Shown here: positions 28,105 to 40,417 of the stretch, piece after piece
How positions within the stretch are numbered: position 1 is the first letter of the stretch
Layout: each line of letters opens with the position of its first letter
NCBI GenBank assembly: GCA_005116955.1
Contig: SWDI01000006.1
Location: 153,243 to 217,242 of the forward strand
Direction: 5' to 3'
Length of the DNA stretch: 64,000 nucleotides
DNA from: Nitrospira sp.
GTDB taxonomy: Bacteria > Nitrospirota > Nitrospiria > Nitrospirales > Nitrospiraceae
Made by a program: the position numbers and the translations under genes
Notes under the pieces: model-generated
What the model saw: only the letters and a program-made list of their open reading frames with translations
The model's database searches: none
What the model was told of the DNA's origin: nothing

Positions 28105-28785
28105 CTATCGGTGTCTCGATGTCCGTTTGCGATGGGTCTTGAGCCAGTTCATAACCAGTTCTTCTACGGTCTGGGTCACCGACTCCAGCGGTTGTGCGGA
28201 ATCGATTACCATGATGCGCCGAGGTTCTTGTCGTGCCAATACGTGAAATCCCGCCTGGACTTTCCGGTGGAACCGCTCGGCTTCTCGATCGAGTCGATTT
28301 TGGGTGGCAGCGCGACCACGGCGTCGGCTGAGTCCGACAGTGACGGGGACGTCGAAGAGCAACGTGAGTTGAGGGGCCAGTTTCCCGGTCGCCCAGTCGT
28401 TCATTGTGCGCAATATTCGTAGGTCCAATCCCCGTCCATATCCCTGATAGGCCATCGTCGAGTCTGAGAATCGATCACAGACGACCGTCACTCCGCGTGC
28501 GAGTGCGGGTTTGATGACGTGATCCACATGCTGGCGTCTGGCCGCGAAAATAAGGTAGGCTTCCGTTTCAGGGGCGATGGTTTCCCCCGAATGGTCGAGC
28601 ATGATGCTGCGCAGACGTTCGGCGAGAAGCGTCCCTCCCGGTTCTCGGGTATACAGCACGTCTAGGCCTTGCGCGGTCAGCCACTCGCAGAGTCTTCGAG
28701 CTTGTGTCGTTTTTCCGCTTCCTTCACCGCCTTCCAGCGTCATGAAGATGCCCGTCGATTTTCTTGCTGTTCTACCCATTGGCAA
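28105..28785 (-). CDS. tmk: Thymidylate kinase
   Basis: FMTLEGGEGSGKTTQARRL, REPGGT, VCDRFSDSTMAYQGYGRGL. Confidence 0.95.
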   Translation of the reverse strand: MPMGRTARKSTGIFMTLEGGEGSGKTTQARRLCEWLTAQGLDVLYTREPGGTLLAERLRSIMLDHSGETIAPETEAYLIFAARRQHVDHVIKPALARGVTVVCDRFSDSTMAYQGYGRGLDLRILRTMNDWATGKLAPQLTLLFDVPVTVGLSRRRGRAATQNRLDREAERFHRKVQAGFHVLARQEPRRIMVIDSAQPLESVTQTVEELVMNWLKTHRKRTSRHR

Positions 28786-28982
28786 TTTTCATTTGCAGTC
28801 GCAATCGGGGAGCGATCCTATGTCAGGTCGAGGCGAATAGCAAGACCAGTACCTTTTTTAGATTCACCAGATCTAAGCACATAACCCGTTGAAATTTACA
28901 ATAAAATGCTTGCGAGGTCTGTCAGGGACTCTGTAAGATGAATCACGCAATGCTCTCCCCAATGGCTGGGTGTCGGTGATTC

Positions 28983-29651
28983 ATGCTCAAGGTCGCGCTA
29001 AGACGCTATTTTCTCACAGGCCTCCTCCTTGTCACCCCTATTTGGGGCACGATTCTCATCCTAAAGACCCTATTCGTTGCGGTAGACGGCATCTTGGGCG
29101 AAGCCGTCGCAGAATTGGTGCCGGATCACTATATTCCCGGCCTAGGGATCATCACGCTGGTTCTGCTCATCTTTTTAGTCGGGTTGTTTGCGGCGAACTT
29201 CATCGGGCGTCAGATTGTGGGGCATTGGGAAGATTGGCTCAACCGGCTGCCTCTCGTCAGGGGGATTTATTCCACGTTGAAGTCCATGATGGACATTCTG
29301 TCTTTTTCGGAGCGAGGGTCGTATCGTCGAGTGGTCTTGATTCAATTCCCAAAGAACGGCCATTATTGTTTTGCGTTTGTAACTGGCATGACGAAAGGCG
29401 AGACCACGGCACTGGGCCAGGAAGCGCTCATTCATGTGTACGTGCCTACCTCGCCCAATCCGACGTCGGGTTATTTCCTCTTAGTGCCGGAAGGGGAAGT
29501 GATATCTGTTGATATCAGTATTGAAGAAGCCATGAAACTGATTGTATCGGGTGGCCTCTATACGCCATCCGGTGCTATGGCTTCGGCCCTGAAGGGAGAG
29601 CCGAAGTGGAGTCAGGTCAAACAGCCAGATGCCGGTGTGCCGATCGGATAA
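28983..29651 (+). CDS. DUF502 membrane protein
   Basis: GLLLVTPIWGTILILKTLF, LPLVRGIYSTLKSMMDIL, YVPTSPNPTSGYFLLVPEGEV. Confidence 0.9.
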   Translation: MLKVALRRYFLTGLLLVTPIWGTILILKTLFVAVDGILGEAVAELVPDHYIPGLGIITLVLLIFLVGLFAANFIGRQIVGHWEDWLNRLPLVRGIYSTLKSMMDILSFSERGSYRRVVLIQFPKNGHYCFAFVTGMTKGETTALGQEALIHVYVPTSPNPTSGYFLLVPEGEVISVDISIEEAMKLIVSGGLYTPSGAMASALKGEPKWSQVKQPDAGVPIG

Positions 29652-29701
29652 ATACGGGGTCCTGATACTCAATTGCGGTTCTCTTATTTCCGGAGTCTTC
29701 G

Positions 29702-31300
29702 ATGAAACAATCAGTGGATCAATGCACAACGGTCTCGCGTATTCCTGGCTTAGGCGTGATTGTGATGGCGGCTGGGTTGGGCAAACGGATGAAGTCCACC
29801 CAAGTCAAAGTGTTGCATCATGTCGCGGGTCAGCCGATGGTTCTCTACGCTGTTGATGTGGCGCTCCAACTCGCGGGTCATCGTATTGCGGTTGTGGTTG
29901 GGCATCAATCCGACAAGGTTCGGCACGTGATTGGGGCAGGTATTGCCGGCAAGCTGGGATCAAAGTCTGTGAGCATCGTCGAGCAAGCCGAGCAACTCGG
30001 GACCGGCCATGCGGTACTGCAAAGCCGCCCCGTGTTTTGTCTGGGCGACGAGGCGCATCCGACGAGTTATCTTATCTTGAACGGGGACACTCCGTTGCTA
30101 AAGGAAGAGACGGCGCGGGAACTATTGCGAGCCCATCAATCCCAGAGCGCCACTGTGACGATTCTGACGGCGATGCTCGATGATCCCAGCGGCTATGGTC
30201 GAGTCATTCGCCGACAGTCCGGCGGATCTCACCAGAGTGAAATCACTTCGTCCGATGTGCTGAAGATCGTAGAAGATCGTGATGCCACCTCGGTCGAACG
30301 GGCTACCAAGGAAATCAACGTAGGGACGTATGTCGTGTCTGGAGATTTTCTCTTCGAGGCCCTGGATAAGCTAGAGCCACGCAACGCGCAGAATGAATAC
30401 TATCTGACGGATATTGTTCGGATGGCGGTTGACCAGGGGCGGCGTGTTGCGGCGGTGACCCTTCAAGATCCCGACGAGGGGCTGGGAGTCAATACTAGGC
30501 AACAGCTGGCGGCTGCGGAGCAGGTCGTCCGTCAGCAGATTCGCGAGTACTGGCTTGACGCCGGAGTCACGATGCGGGATCCTGGCTCCGTGTGGGTTGA
30601 CGCTGGAGTCACCATTGGAAGAGATACCGTGCTGTATCCACACGTGAGTCTCGAAGGCAAAACCAGTATCGGTGAAGGGACGACAATCCGTTCCGGGGTC
30701 CGTATCACCGATTGTGTGATCGGCAATCACGTCGAGATTTTAGACTCCTGCGTGCTTGCTGAGTCGGAAGTGCATGATGATGCACATCTCGGTCCGTTCG
30801 TGCATCTTCGTCCAGGTGTGGTGGTCAGGCGGAAAGCGAAAGTCGGAAATTTTGTCGAGATGAAGAACACCGAATTGGGTGAAGGCTCCAAGGCTAATCA
30901 TCTCAGTTATTTGGGTGATGCCACGATCGCAGAAGGGGTTAATATCGGCGCCGGCACCATCACCTGTAACTACGACGGAGCGCGAAAGCATCGAACGGTG
31001 ATCGGCAAGAATGTGTTTCTGGGAAGCGATACGCAGCTGATTGCACCGGTGACGATTGGAGAGGGATCGGTGGTGGCGGCGGGGACGACCGTGACGCAGA
31101 ACGTCCCGGCTGATTCATTGGCGATCGCCCGTGTATTACAAGTCAATCGAGTTGGGTGGGCAGCGAAACGTCGGGTGTTGCTGACCGCTGGGATACCGAG
31201 CTACGACTCGACAAAGGCTGCCAGCGGGCCGAAGAAACAGAAGAATAAAAAAGCTTCGAGCAACTTAAAAAAAGGACGCGCAAAGTCATCGAAACGTTGA
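29702..31300 (+). CDS. glmU: Bifunctional GlcNAc-1-P uridylyltransferase / GlcN-1-P acetyltransferase
   Basis: VMAAGLGKRMKS, hexapeptide repeats, NIGAGTITCNYDGARKHRT; Lys-rich C-terminal tail. Confidence 0.97.
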   Translation: MKQSVDQCTTVSRIPGLGVIVMAAGLGKRMKSTQVKVLHHVAGQPMVLYAVDVALQLAGHRIAVVVGHQSDKVRHVIGAGIAGKLGSKSVSIVEQAEQLGTGHAVLQSRPVFCLGDEAHPTSYLILNGDTPLLKEETARELLRAHQSQSATVTILTAMLDDPSGYGRVIRRQSGGSHQSEITSSDVLKIVEDRDATSVERATKEINVGTYVVSGDFLFEALDKLEPRNAQNEYYLTDIVRMAVDQGRRVAAVTLQDPDEGLGVNTRQQLAAAEQVVRQQIREYWLDAGVTMRDPGSVWVDAGVTIGRDTVLYPHVSLEGKTSIGEGTTIRSGVRITDCVIGNHVEILDSCVLAESEVHDDAHLGPFVHLRPGVVVRRKAKVGNFVEMKNTELGEGSKANHLSYLGDATIAEGVNIGAGTITCNYDGARKHRTVIGKNVFLGSDTQLIAPVTIGEGSVVAAGTTVTQNVPADSLAIARVLQVNRVGWAAKRRVLLTAGIPSYDSTKAASGPKKQKNKKASSNLKKGRAKSSKR

Positions 31301-31357
31301 TTACGGTCTGAGTGTCGTTATTTACCGGTCATCCTAGTGAGACCTGGAGTAACTGTT

Positions 31358-33187
31358 ATGTGTGGAATCGTCGGATATGTTGGCAATCAAGATGCGGTCC
31401 CGATTCTCATCGGGGGATTGGCGAAGTTGGAGTACCGTGGGTACGACTCCTCTGGAGTCGCCGTCATGGAGGGGGAGAAAATTGTCGTCAGGCGGAGTGT
31501 GGGCAAGCTGGTCAATCTTCAAAATTCGCTCAAGGCGAAAGAGCTCAAGGGGACGGTCGGAATCGGCCATACTCGCTGGGCGACCCATGGGAAGCCTTCA
31601 GAGCAGAATGCCCATCCGCATCGGTCCAAAGGCTGCGTGTTGGTCCACAACGGGATTATTGAAAACTACCAGCAACTCAAACAGCAATTGGAAAAAGACG
31701 GCTACAAATTTGTATCGGAAACCGATACGGAGGTCGTCGCGCATTTGATCGATAAATACCTTCAGAAAGGGAAGCTGCTGGCTGATGCCGTACGGTTGGC
31801 GACGAAAGATGTGAGTGGCAGTTACGCACTGGCCGTCATGTCAGAGCGAGAACCTGGGACGTTGATTGCCGCGCGGTCCGGATGCCCGTTGGTGGTTGGG
31901 CGGACCAAGCACGCCTCGTACATCGCTTCTGATGTCATGGCGATGCTCGCGCACACGCGCGAAGTGACCTATCTCGAAGAAGGGGATGTGGCGGTCGTCA
32001 CTCAAGACGACCTGCATCTCACCGACGTCGACGGCCATGCTGTCTCGCGCAAATCAACGAGGATTACCTGGGATGCGTCGGCGGTGGAGAAGAGCGGCTA
32101 TCCGCACTTCATGCTGAAAGAAATTCACGAACAACCTCAGACAATCCTTGATACGATGCGCGGACGGTACTCCTATGAGACTGGCGAAGCAGATCTACCG
32201 GACATCGGGCTCACACCGAAAGAGTTTGCAGCGGTTGAGCGGATTTGGATCGTCGCCTGTGGCACCTCTTGGCATGCAGGCCTGGTCGGGAAATATTTAT
32301 TTGAAGAAATGGTTCGTACACCGGTTCAGGTGGATATCGGGAGCGAGTTTCGGTATCGCGATCCGCTCGTCGGGAAGAACGATCTATTTGTCACAATTTC
32401 TCAGTCCGGAGAGACGGCTGATACGCTGGCTGCTGCGCGAGAAGCAAAGGGAAAAGGGGCGCGTGTGGTCTCCATCGTGAACGTTGTCGGCAGCACCTTG
32501 GCGCGTGAGTCAGATGGGGTGCTGTACACGCATTGCGGGCCGGAAATCGGCGTCGCATCGACCAAAGCGTTTACCGCGCAGCTCACGGCGCTGTATTTGC
32601 TGGCCTTGCATTTTGCCAGAGTTCGTAATGTGATGAAGGTTGCAGACGGAAAAGCCTGGTTAGATCGGTTGGTACAGTTGCCGGTATTAGTCAAGCGCGT
32701 GCTGCAGCGAGAGGCTGAAATTGTGGCGATTGCTAAGCGATATTACAAGAAGCGTAACTTTTTATTCTTAGGACGCGGGATCAACTATCCGATCGCACTG
32801 GAAGGCGCGCTGAAGCTGAAAGAGATTTCTTATATCCATGCCGAAGGCTATGCGGCAGGCGAGATGAAGCATGGCCCGATTGCGTTGCTCGATAAGGATA
32901 TGCCGGTCGTGGTTTTGGCGCCCCGAGACAAACTGTATGACAAAACCGTCAGTAATCTAATGGAAGTAAAAGCGCGACACGCACCGGTGATTGCCTTCGT
33001 GGCAGAAGGAGAGCGGGAGCTCGGCAAGATTGCGGATGCGGTGTTTACCGTTCCTGATACCCACCCGCTGATCTCGCCGATGTTGTTTACCATCCCGCTT
33101 CAGCTCCTTGCGTATCATATCGCCGTATTGCGTGGGGCGGACGTCGATCAGCCGAGGAATCTCGCCAAGAGTGTGACGGTAGAATAG
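31358..33187 (+). CDS. glmS: Glutamine-fructose-6-phosphate aminotransferase
   Basis: MCGIVGYVG nucleophile Cys requires start at 31358; two SIS domains, C-terminal KSVTVE. Confidence 0.97.
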   Translation: MCGIVGYVGNQDAVPILIGGLAKLEYRGYDSSGVAVMEGEKIVVRRSVGKLVNLQNSLKAKELKGTVGIGHTRWATHGKPSEQNAHPHRSKGCVLVHNGIIENYQQLKQQLEKDGYKFVSETDTEVVAHLIDKYLQKGKLLADAVRLATKDVSGSYALAVMSEREPGTLIAARSGCPLVVGRTKHASYIASDVMAMLAHTREVTYLEEGDVAVVTQDDLHLTDVDGHAVSRKSTRITWDASAVEKSGYPHFMLKEIHEQPQTILDTMRGRYSYETGEADLPDIGLTPKEFAAVERIWIVACGTSWHAGLVGKYLFEEMVRTPVQVDIGSEFRYRDPLVGKNDLFVTISQSGETADTLAAAREAKGKGARVVSIVNVVGSTLARESDGVLYTHCGPEIGVASTKAFTAQLTALYLLALHFARVRNVMKVADGKAWLDRLVQLPVLVKRVLQREAEIVAIAKRYYKKRNFLFLGRGINYPIALEGALKLKEISYIHAEGYAAGEMKHGPIALLDKDMPVVVLAPRDKLYDKTVSNLMEVKARHAPVIAFVAEGERELGKIADAVFTVPDTHPLISPMLFTIPLQLLAYHIAVLRGADVDQPRNLAKSVTVE

Positions 33188-33189
33188 CC

Positions 33190-33311
33190 GGATGTTGAAA
33201 CTGGCCTTCAGCGGCGTTCAAGGTCGTCCCTCTCTCTGCGAAGTACCTCAGAGGGTAGCCCTCAGTCTCGGGACTTCCTGTGGCCTTGCCGGAAGATCAT
33301 TTTGAATATCC
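33190..33311. repeat. Dispersed palindromic element, copy 2 (122 bp)
   Basis: Begins 3 nt after the glmS stop; GGATGTTGAAACTGGCCTTCAGCGGCGTTC... ending ...GGCCTTGCCGGAAGATCATTTTGAATATCC, collinear with 6440-6563. Confidence 0.65.
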
Positions 33312-33336
33312 TTAGGGAGAGGAAAAAGAGAAAGAA

Positions 33337-33630
33337 ATGGAGATTACGCAGCAGGATGTCGAGAAGGTGGCGCAGCTGGCGAGATTGGCGGTGAGCACTG
33401 CTGAAAAAGAGACATTTGCCAAGCAGTTGACCCAGATTCTCGGGCATGTCGATACGTTGAGTCAGTACGACACGACGGGAATCGGACCGACCGCCACGGT
33501 CATGGGACACGTGAATGTGTTTCGTGAGGATCTTGTGCGCCCATCACTGTCTTCAGAAAAGGCGTTGGCGAATGCGCCAGAGCGTGAAGTGGATGGGTTT
33601 GTTGTTCCTAAAATTCTAGAGGAGCGTTAA
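33337..33630 (+). CDS. gatC: Asp/Glu-tRNA amidotransferase subunit C
   Basis: VEKVAQLARLAVSTAEKETFAKQLTQILGHVDTL. Confidence 0.93.
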   Translation: MEITQQDVEKVAQLARLAVSTAEKETFAKQLTQILGHVDTLSQYDTTGIGPTATVMGHVNVFREDLVRPSLSSEKALANAPEREVDGFVVPKILEER

Positions 33631-33701
33631 TCGTCAGGTAGCCGACTCGCACGTTGACCACAACGAAAGCACGCAGCGATTGGCGAATAACGGAAAGATA
33701 C

Positions 33702-34058
33702 ATGTTTCGACAAATGTTACGTTCGAAAATTCACCGTGCCACAGTGACAGGGGCCCATCTCGAGTATGAAGGCAGCCTGACAATCGATCAAGACTTAATG
33801 GAGGCGGCCGGGATCCTCCCCTATGAGGCGATTGTCTGCTCGAACTTGAATAACGGCGAGCGATTCATGACCTATGCGATCAACGGTACGCGAGGAAAAG
33901 GGGAGATCATTTTGAATGGGCCCACCGCTCGAAAGGCGGCAGTCGGGGATCAGATCATCATCTTTTGTTATGAGTATTACAGCGAAGAAGAGATCAAGAA
34001 GCACACCCCCAAGATCGTCCGGGTAAATGAAAAAAATCGAATTGTGGCGGTGAGCTGA
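33702..34058 (+). CDS. panD: Aspartate 1-decarboxylase
   Basis: MFRQMLRSKIHRATVTGAHLEYEGSLTID, Gly24-Ser25 self-processing site. Confidence 0.96.
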   Translation: MFRQMLRSKIHRATVTGAHLEYEGSLTIDQDLMEAAGILPYEAIVCSNLNNGERFMTYAINGTRGKGEIILNGPTARKAAVGDQIIIFCYEYYSEEEIKKHTPKIVRVNEKNRIVAVS

Positions 34059-34133
34059 TAAGCCACGGACAGGCTAACCAATGAGGCGTCCTGTCGGTTC
34101 GTGCGCAGATCACCAGTCGGGAACGAGAGGTTC

Positions 34134-35600
34134 ATGTCCCTTCATAAACTAACCCTCTGTGAGCTTCAGAAACAATTCCAGGCAGGGGAAGTGACAGCTA
34201 CAGAGATCGTGCGCGCTTACTTCTTGCGCATTGGTCATGTGGAGCCAAAAGTAAAGGCTTTCGTCACTCAAGCGAAAGAATCAGCCTTCATGGAGGCTGA
34301 GGTTTTGGACCGAAAGCTCAAGGGATGGCGGAAGACCCTGCCGCTCACCGGAATGCCTCTGGCCATCAAGGATAATATCTGTACGGAGGGCATCTCTACG
34401 ACCTGTAGCTCTCGCATGTTGCAGAATTTCGTCCCGCCGTACGATGCAACGGTGATCGCCAAGTTGCGTGCGCAAGAGTACATATTGTTAGGTAAGACGA
34501 ATTTAGACGAATTTGCGATGGGATCATCAACGGAGAATTCCGCGTTCGGCCCCAGCCGGAATCCTTGGAATCTGCACTGTGTGCCGGGAGGATCAAGTGG
34601 AGGATCGGCCGCGGCAGTGGCGGCAGAGGAATGTGTGGCGGCGCTTGGCTCAGACACCGGCGGATCCATCAGGCAGCCGGCAGCCTTCTGTGGCGTGGTC
34701 GGACTGAAGCCGACGTATGGACGGGTCTCGCGGTATGGGTTGGTCGCGTTTGCCTCCTCGCTGGATCAAATCGGGCCGATCACGAGAGATGTATCCGATT
34801 CGGCGTTTCTTCTTCAGGCCATTGCAGGTCATGATCCGATGGATTCCACGTCGGTCGACCGCCCTGTTCCAGATTATATGAAAGCGCTGCAAAAACGGGA
34901 TCTCAAAACTGTGAAGGTCGGTGTGCCGGTTGAGTTTTTTACCGAAGGACTCGATCAGGATGTCGAACAGTCGGTCAGAGCGGCGATTGGGGAACTAAAG
35001 GCTCTTGGAGCTGAGATCAAGGAAATCCGTCTACCAAGGACCGACGCAGCTGTGGCGGTGTACTATGTGATTGCCACGGCAGAAGCCAGCTCGAATCTTG
35101 CTCGTTTCGATGGGGTAAAGTTCGGTTTTCGTGCCAAGGAGACCAAGGATCTTCTCGATCTCTACATGAAAACGAGACAGGAAGGGTTTGGCCCGGAGGT
35201 GAAGCGTCGGATCATGCTGGGGACCTATGTGCTCAGCGCCGGGTATTACGATGCGTACTATGGGAAAGCTCAAGCCGTACGAACGTTGGTCTGCCAGGAT
35301 TTCGACGCTGCGTTTAAAGAAGTCGATCTCATTGTGACCCCGGCGACACCGACTCCGGCCTTCAAGCTTGGTGAAAAGAGCGAAGATCCGCTACAGATGT
35401 ACCTCTCCGATATTTTCACGATCTCGGTCAATCTGGCTGGATTGCCGGCGATTGCTCTGCCCTGCGGCTTCAGTAAAGAGGGACTTCCGATCGGGCTGCA
35501 ATTGATCGGGCGAGCGTTCGAAGAAGAGACGATACTTCGAGCGGCCCATGCGTATGAGCAATCGACGCAATGGCATCTTAAGAAACCGACGATACGGTAG
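34134..35600 (+). CDS. gatA: Asp/Glu-tRNA amidotransferase subunit A
   Basis: [14 protein letters not shown] amidase signature, [12 protein letters not shown]. Confidence 0.96.
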   Translation: MSLHKLTLCELQKQFQAGEVTATEIVRAYFLRIGHVEPKVKAFVTQAKESAFMEAEVLDRKLKGWRKTLPLTGMPLAIKDNICTEGISTTCSSRMLQNFVPPYDATVIAKLRAQEYILLGKTNLDEFAMGSSTENSAFGPSRNPWNLHCVPGGSSGGSAAAVAAEECVAALGSDTGGSIRQPAAFCGVVGLKPTYGRVSRYGLVAFASSLDQIGPITRDVSDSAFLLQAIAGHDPMDSTSVDRPVPDYMKALQKRDLKTVKVGVPVEFFTEGLDQDVEQSVRAAIGELKALGAEIKEIRLPRTDAAVAVYYVIATAEASSNLARFDGVKFGFRAKETKDLLDLYMKTRQEGFGPEVKRRIMLGTYVLSAGYYDAYYGKAQAVRTLVCQDFDAAFKEVDLIVTPATPTPAFKLGEKSEDPLQMYLSDIFTISVNLAGLPAIALPCGFSKEGLPIGLQLIGRAFEEETILRAAHAYEQSTQWHLKKPTIR

Positions 35601-35683
35601 ACCGGTGCAGTCAGAGGACAGCGGAGAAGGATGCGGAGAGAGGGCAGATGGATGGAGATGACTCACCACGACAAGAGGCAATT

Positions 35684-36091
35684 ATGACGATTGTTGAGAT
35701 CGCGGCACTCCTCGTAGCTGTAGTATTTGCCGTGCTGGTTGGATATCTCGTCCCCGTCTTGATGCAGGTTCGAAAGACAGTCGCTGAGTCCGAACAGCTG
35801 CTGGCCAAGATGAACACTGAGCTGCCTGCCCTGGTGGTTGAATTGCGTGCGATAAGCCAGAATTTGAACGACGTAACAAGTCAGGCACGCGAGGGAGTTG
35901 AGCATGCGGCCGTCTTGCTCCACGCGGTAGGTGAAATCGGCGAGTCTGTGCAACAAGTCCATAATGTCGTTCGTGGTTCAAGCGGGACGCTGTTGAACAA
36001 TATGGCGAGCATGGTTGCGGGCTTCAAAGCAGCCACTCACGTCGTACGGGAACGCATGAAACATGAGGGAGGGACACACAATGGCGGATGA
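35684..36091 (+). CDS. DUF948-like membrane protein
   Basis: N-terminal TM then coiled-coil; start trimmed to MTIVEIAALL. Confidence 0.7.
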   Translation: MTIVEIAALLVAVVFAVLVGYLVPVLMQVRKTVAESEQLLAKMNTELPALVVELRAISQNLNDVTSQAREGVEHAAVLLHAVGEIGESVQQVHNVVRGSSGTLLNNMASMVAGFKAATHVVRERMKHEGGTHNGG

Positions 36092-36404
36092 ACGAGGATC
36101 ATCAGCGGCGGTCTTTTTGGCTTTTCTGAGCGGGGCAGCGATGGGTGCGGTTGCGGCATTGTTGTTGGCGCCAGAAACAGGGAGCGAATCGCGTGATCGA
36201 CTCCGGGGGTATGCCCGTCGTGCGGAACACGATCTTCGAGATCTTGCTGGGCGTGCCGGCGAGGTGTTTGAAGAAGCCGTTGATCAGGGCAAGGAGTTTG
36301 TCGAAACGAAGCAGTCGGTGCTGCGAGAGGCATTCGATGCTGGACGTGAAGCCATGAGACGCGAGCGCGGTCGCACATCCGATGAGGGGCCTGATCGAGG
36401 ATGA
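36081..36404 (+). CDS. YtxH-like protein
   Basis: [31 protein letters not shown]. Confidence 0.8.
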   Translation: MADERGSSAAVFLAFLSGAAMGAVAALLLAPETGSESRDRLRGYARRAEHDLRDLAGRAGEVFEEAVDQGKEFVETKQSVLREAFDAGREAMRRERGRTSDEGPDRG

Positions 36405-37828
36405 TTTTTGAGACGGTCATCGGAGTGGAGGTCCACGCACAGCTGCGGACCAACTCCAAGATGTTCTGCGGGTGCGGCACGACATTTGGTCTGTCAGCCA
36501 ACAGTCAGACCTGTCCGGTCTGTCTTGGTCTGCCAGGCAGCTTGCCCGTCATCAATCAAACGGCAGTCGAAATGGCGGTTCGTGCCGGTTTGGCGCTGCA
36601 CTGTACGATTGCAGCGAACAATCGATTCGCGAGAAAGAACTATTTCTACCCGGATCTACCCAAGGGGTATCAGATTTCCCAATATGAGTCCCCGATTTGT
36701 GAACATGGGTGGATTGAGATTCGTGATGGTAGCGGGACTAGACGAATCCGTATCCGTCGTGCGCATTTGGAAGAGGATGCCGGGAAAAACATCCATGAGA
36801 CCGGTACCAGTGGGAGTCGGGTCGATCTAAACCGCGCCGGCACGCCGCTGCTGGAAATCGTGACGGAACCGGACATGCATTCGGCTGACGAGGTGGTGGC
36901 CTATCTCAAAGGGCTGCGAGACATCCTCATGTACCTTGACGTTTGTGACGGCAACATGGAGGAGGGGAGCTTCAGGTGTGAGCCAAACTTGTCGCTGCGT
37001 CCCTCTGGCCAGAAGGAGTTTGGGACGAAAGTCGAACTGAAGAACATCAACTCCTTCAAGTATGTGAAGGATGCAGTTGAGTATGAGATCAAGCGGCAGA
37101 CCAAAGTGTTGACTGAGGGAGGCAAGATTCGTCAGGAAACGAGGCTCTGGAATATCGAACGTGGTGAAACGGCAGTCATGCGTTCCAAAGAGGAAGCCCA
37201 TGACTACCGCTATTTCCCTGATCCGGATCTGGTGCCGTTGAAGTTGGATCAAGCGTGGATCGATGGATTCCGTAGCCGCTTGCCCGAACTACCGGCTGTG
37301 CGGACGAAGCGATTCGTTTCGGACTATGGGTTGCCGGAATATGACGCCACTATCCTGACGGCTTCGAAGGGCATGGCGGATTATTTCGAAGCCTGCGTGA
37401 AGCAGTTCCCTCAACCTAAGATCGTAAGTAATTGGGTGATGGGAGAGTTGATGCGAGAGTTGAATAACTCCGGGACTGATATTGCAGTGTCGCCTGTCAC
37501 GCCTGAACGGTTGGTGAGTCTATTGCAGCTGGTGGACAGAGGGGTCATCAGCTTGAAAGTCGCCCGTGAAATCTTTCCGGAACTCTATAGCAGTGGGAAG
37601 GCTCCCGAACAGATTGTGCAGGAAAAAGGGTTGACGCAGGTTTCTGACGAAGGGGCGCTAGAACAGATCATTGCTGAAGTATTGAGCAAGAATCCAGCGC
37701 AGGTTGCGCAGTTCAAAGAGGGGAAACAACAAGTATTGGGATTTTTGGTCGGACAGGTGATGAAGGCGAGCGGGGGAAAAGCGAATCCGGGGAAGGTGAA
37801 TGAGTTGTTAAGGAAGAAACTGAGGTGA
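36401..37828 (+). CDS. gatB: Asp/Glu-tRNA amidotransferase subunit B
   Basis: [39 protein letters not shown]. Confidence 0.96.
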   Translation: MIFETVIGVEVHAQLRTNSKMFCGCGTTFGLSANSQTCPVCLGLPGSLPVINQTAVEMAVRAGLALHCTIAANNRFARKNYFYPDLPKGYQISQYESPICEHGWIEIRDGSGTRRIRIRRAHLEEDAGKNIHETGTSGSRVDLNRAGTPLLEIVTEPDMHSADEVVAYLKGLRDILMYLDVCDGNMEEGSFRCEPNLSLRPSGQKEFGTKVELKNINSFKYVKDAVEYEIKRQTKVLTEGGKIRQETRLWNIERGETAVMRSKEEAHDYRYFPDPDLVPLKLDQAWIDGFRSRLPELPAVRTKRFVSDYGLPEYDATILTASKGMADYFEACVKQFPQPKIVSNWVMGELMRELNNSGTDIAVSPVTPERLVSLLQLVDRGVISLKVAREIFPELYSSGKAPEQIVQEKGLTQVSDEGALEQIIAEVLSKNPAQVAQFKEGKQQVLGFLVGQVMKASGGKANPGKVNELLRKKLR

Positions 37829-37835
37829 GAGCTAA

Positions 37836-39146
<1,311 letters not shown>

Positions 39147-39173
39147 CTGGTTCTGTCGCCGCCGGATGCACAG

Positions 39174-39533
39174 ATGATTATCAAACAGAATCGTGGACGG
39201 CAATGGCTGGAATGGCGGCAGCGTGTCCTGATCGCCATGCAGGTGCTCGGCGCGGGTGGCTGTGTATGGTTATTCGTGGCGTTGTTTTCCGGAGACATGG
39301 GCCTCACTCGGTATCTCTCTATGCGCGATCATGCATGGAATCTGGAACAGGAGCTCTCGACCTTACGCCGAGAAAGTGCCACATTGCAGCACGATATTAC
39401 CCGTCTCCAGCATGACCCCGCTAAAATTGAGCAGTTGGCTCGAGAACAGTTGGGGTACGTGCGTAAGGGAGAGACTGTCTATCAGTTGGTGCCAGACCCT
39501 GACAAGAAATTGGAGTCGTTGTCAAAACCATGA
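39174..39533 (+). CDS. FtsB/DivIC-like septum formation initiator
   Basis: TM followed by coiled coil, IEQLAREQLGYVRKGETVYQLV. Confidence 0.88.
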   Translation: MIIKQNRGRQWLEWRQRVLIAMQVLGAGGCVWLFVALFSGDMGLTRYLSMRDHAWNLEQELSTLRRESATLQHDITRLQHDPAKIEQLAREQLGYVRKGETVYQLVPDPDKKLESLSKP

Positions 39534-40414
39534 AGTTTGGAACAGTTGCGATCATCGGGCGGTCCAACGTCGGCAAGTCGACGCTGCTCAATTGCCTGCT
39601 AGGTGAAAAAATCTCGATTGTGTCGAGTAAGCCCCAGACCACAAGGACCCGCATTATGGGTGTCGTGCATGTGGACGGAGCACAAATTGCCTTTCTCGAT
39701 ACGCCGGGGCTTCATAAACCCGAGCACTTGCTCAATCGTCGAATGCTGCGTACTGCCGTGGAGACCTTGGAAGATGCGGATCTCTTGTACATGCTGATGG
39801 ATGCAACCAGTCTTCCGGGTCCCGGAGATCTGATCGCTATCAAGCATATGAAGGAGGCATTGGCCAAACGGCTGCGTCCAGTCATCCTTGTCATCACGAA
39901 AATTGATATTGTCAACAAGCAGAAACTGCTCCCAACTCTTGAACGGTATGGCAAACTCTTCGCATGGACGGAGGTGGTGCCGGTTTCTGCTCAGGTCGCC
40001 GACAATATTGATCGGTTGCTGGCCGTGACGGTTCCCTATCTTCCGTCGGCAGAAGGAGCCTACGGCGACGATGTGATGACCGATCAGACCATGAGAACGC
40101 TGGCGGCTGAGATGATCCGTGAGAAGGTGCTGCAAGAGACGGAGGAGGAGGTGCCGTATGCGGTCGCAGTCGAGATCGATGAATTCGTCGAGGAGGGCAA
40201 GCTGGCGAAGATTCGGGCGTCAATTTTGGTGGAGCGAGAATCGCAGAAGGGCATCCTGATAGGCAAACACGGAGAGCGTTTGAAATTGATCGGCACACAG
40301 GCCAGGCTGGACATGGAACGGTTGTTCGGCATGAAAGTGTTTCTGGAGCTGTGGGTGAAGGTTAGAAAATCTTGGCGTGAGGACGAGCAGACCTTGGTGG
40401 AGTTGGGTTATTAG
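39530..40414 (+). CDS. era: GTPase Era
   Basis: IIGRSNVGKSTLLNCLLG, DTPGLHKP, KH-domain GKHGERLKLIGTQAR. Confidence 0.96.
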   Translation: MKFGTVAIIGRSNVGKSTLLNCLLGEKISIVSSKPQTTRTRIMGVVHVDGAQIAFLDTPGLHKPEHLLNRRMLRTAVETLEDADLLYMLMDATSLPGPGDLIAIKHMKEALAKRLRPVILVITKIDIVNKQKLLPTLERYGKLFAWTEVVPVSAQVADNIDRLLAVTVPYLPSAEGAYGDDVMTDQTMRTLAAEMIREKVLQETEEEVPYAVAVEIDEFVEEGKLAKIRASILVERESQKGILIGKHGERLKLIGTQARLDMERLFGMKVFLELWVKVRKSWREDEQTLVELGY

Positions 40415-40417
40415 GGA

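Noticed and set aside
25588-28422. Long plus-strand ORFs (272, 159, 160, 160 aa) opposite metG/holB/tmk
   Set aside because: Antisense shadows of well-recognised genes.
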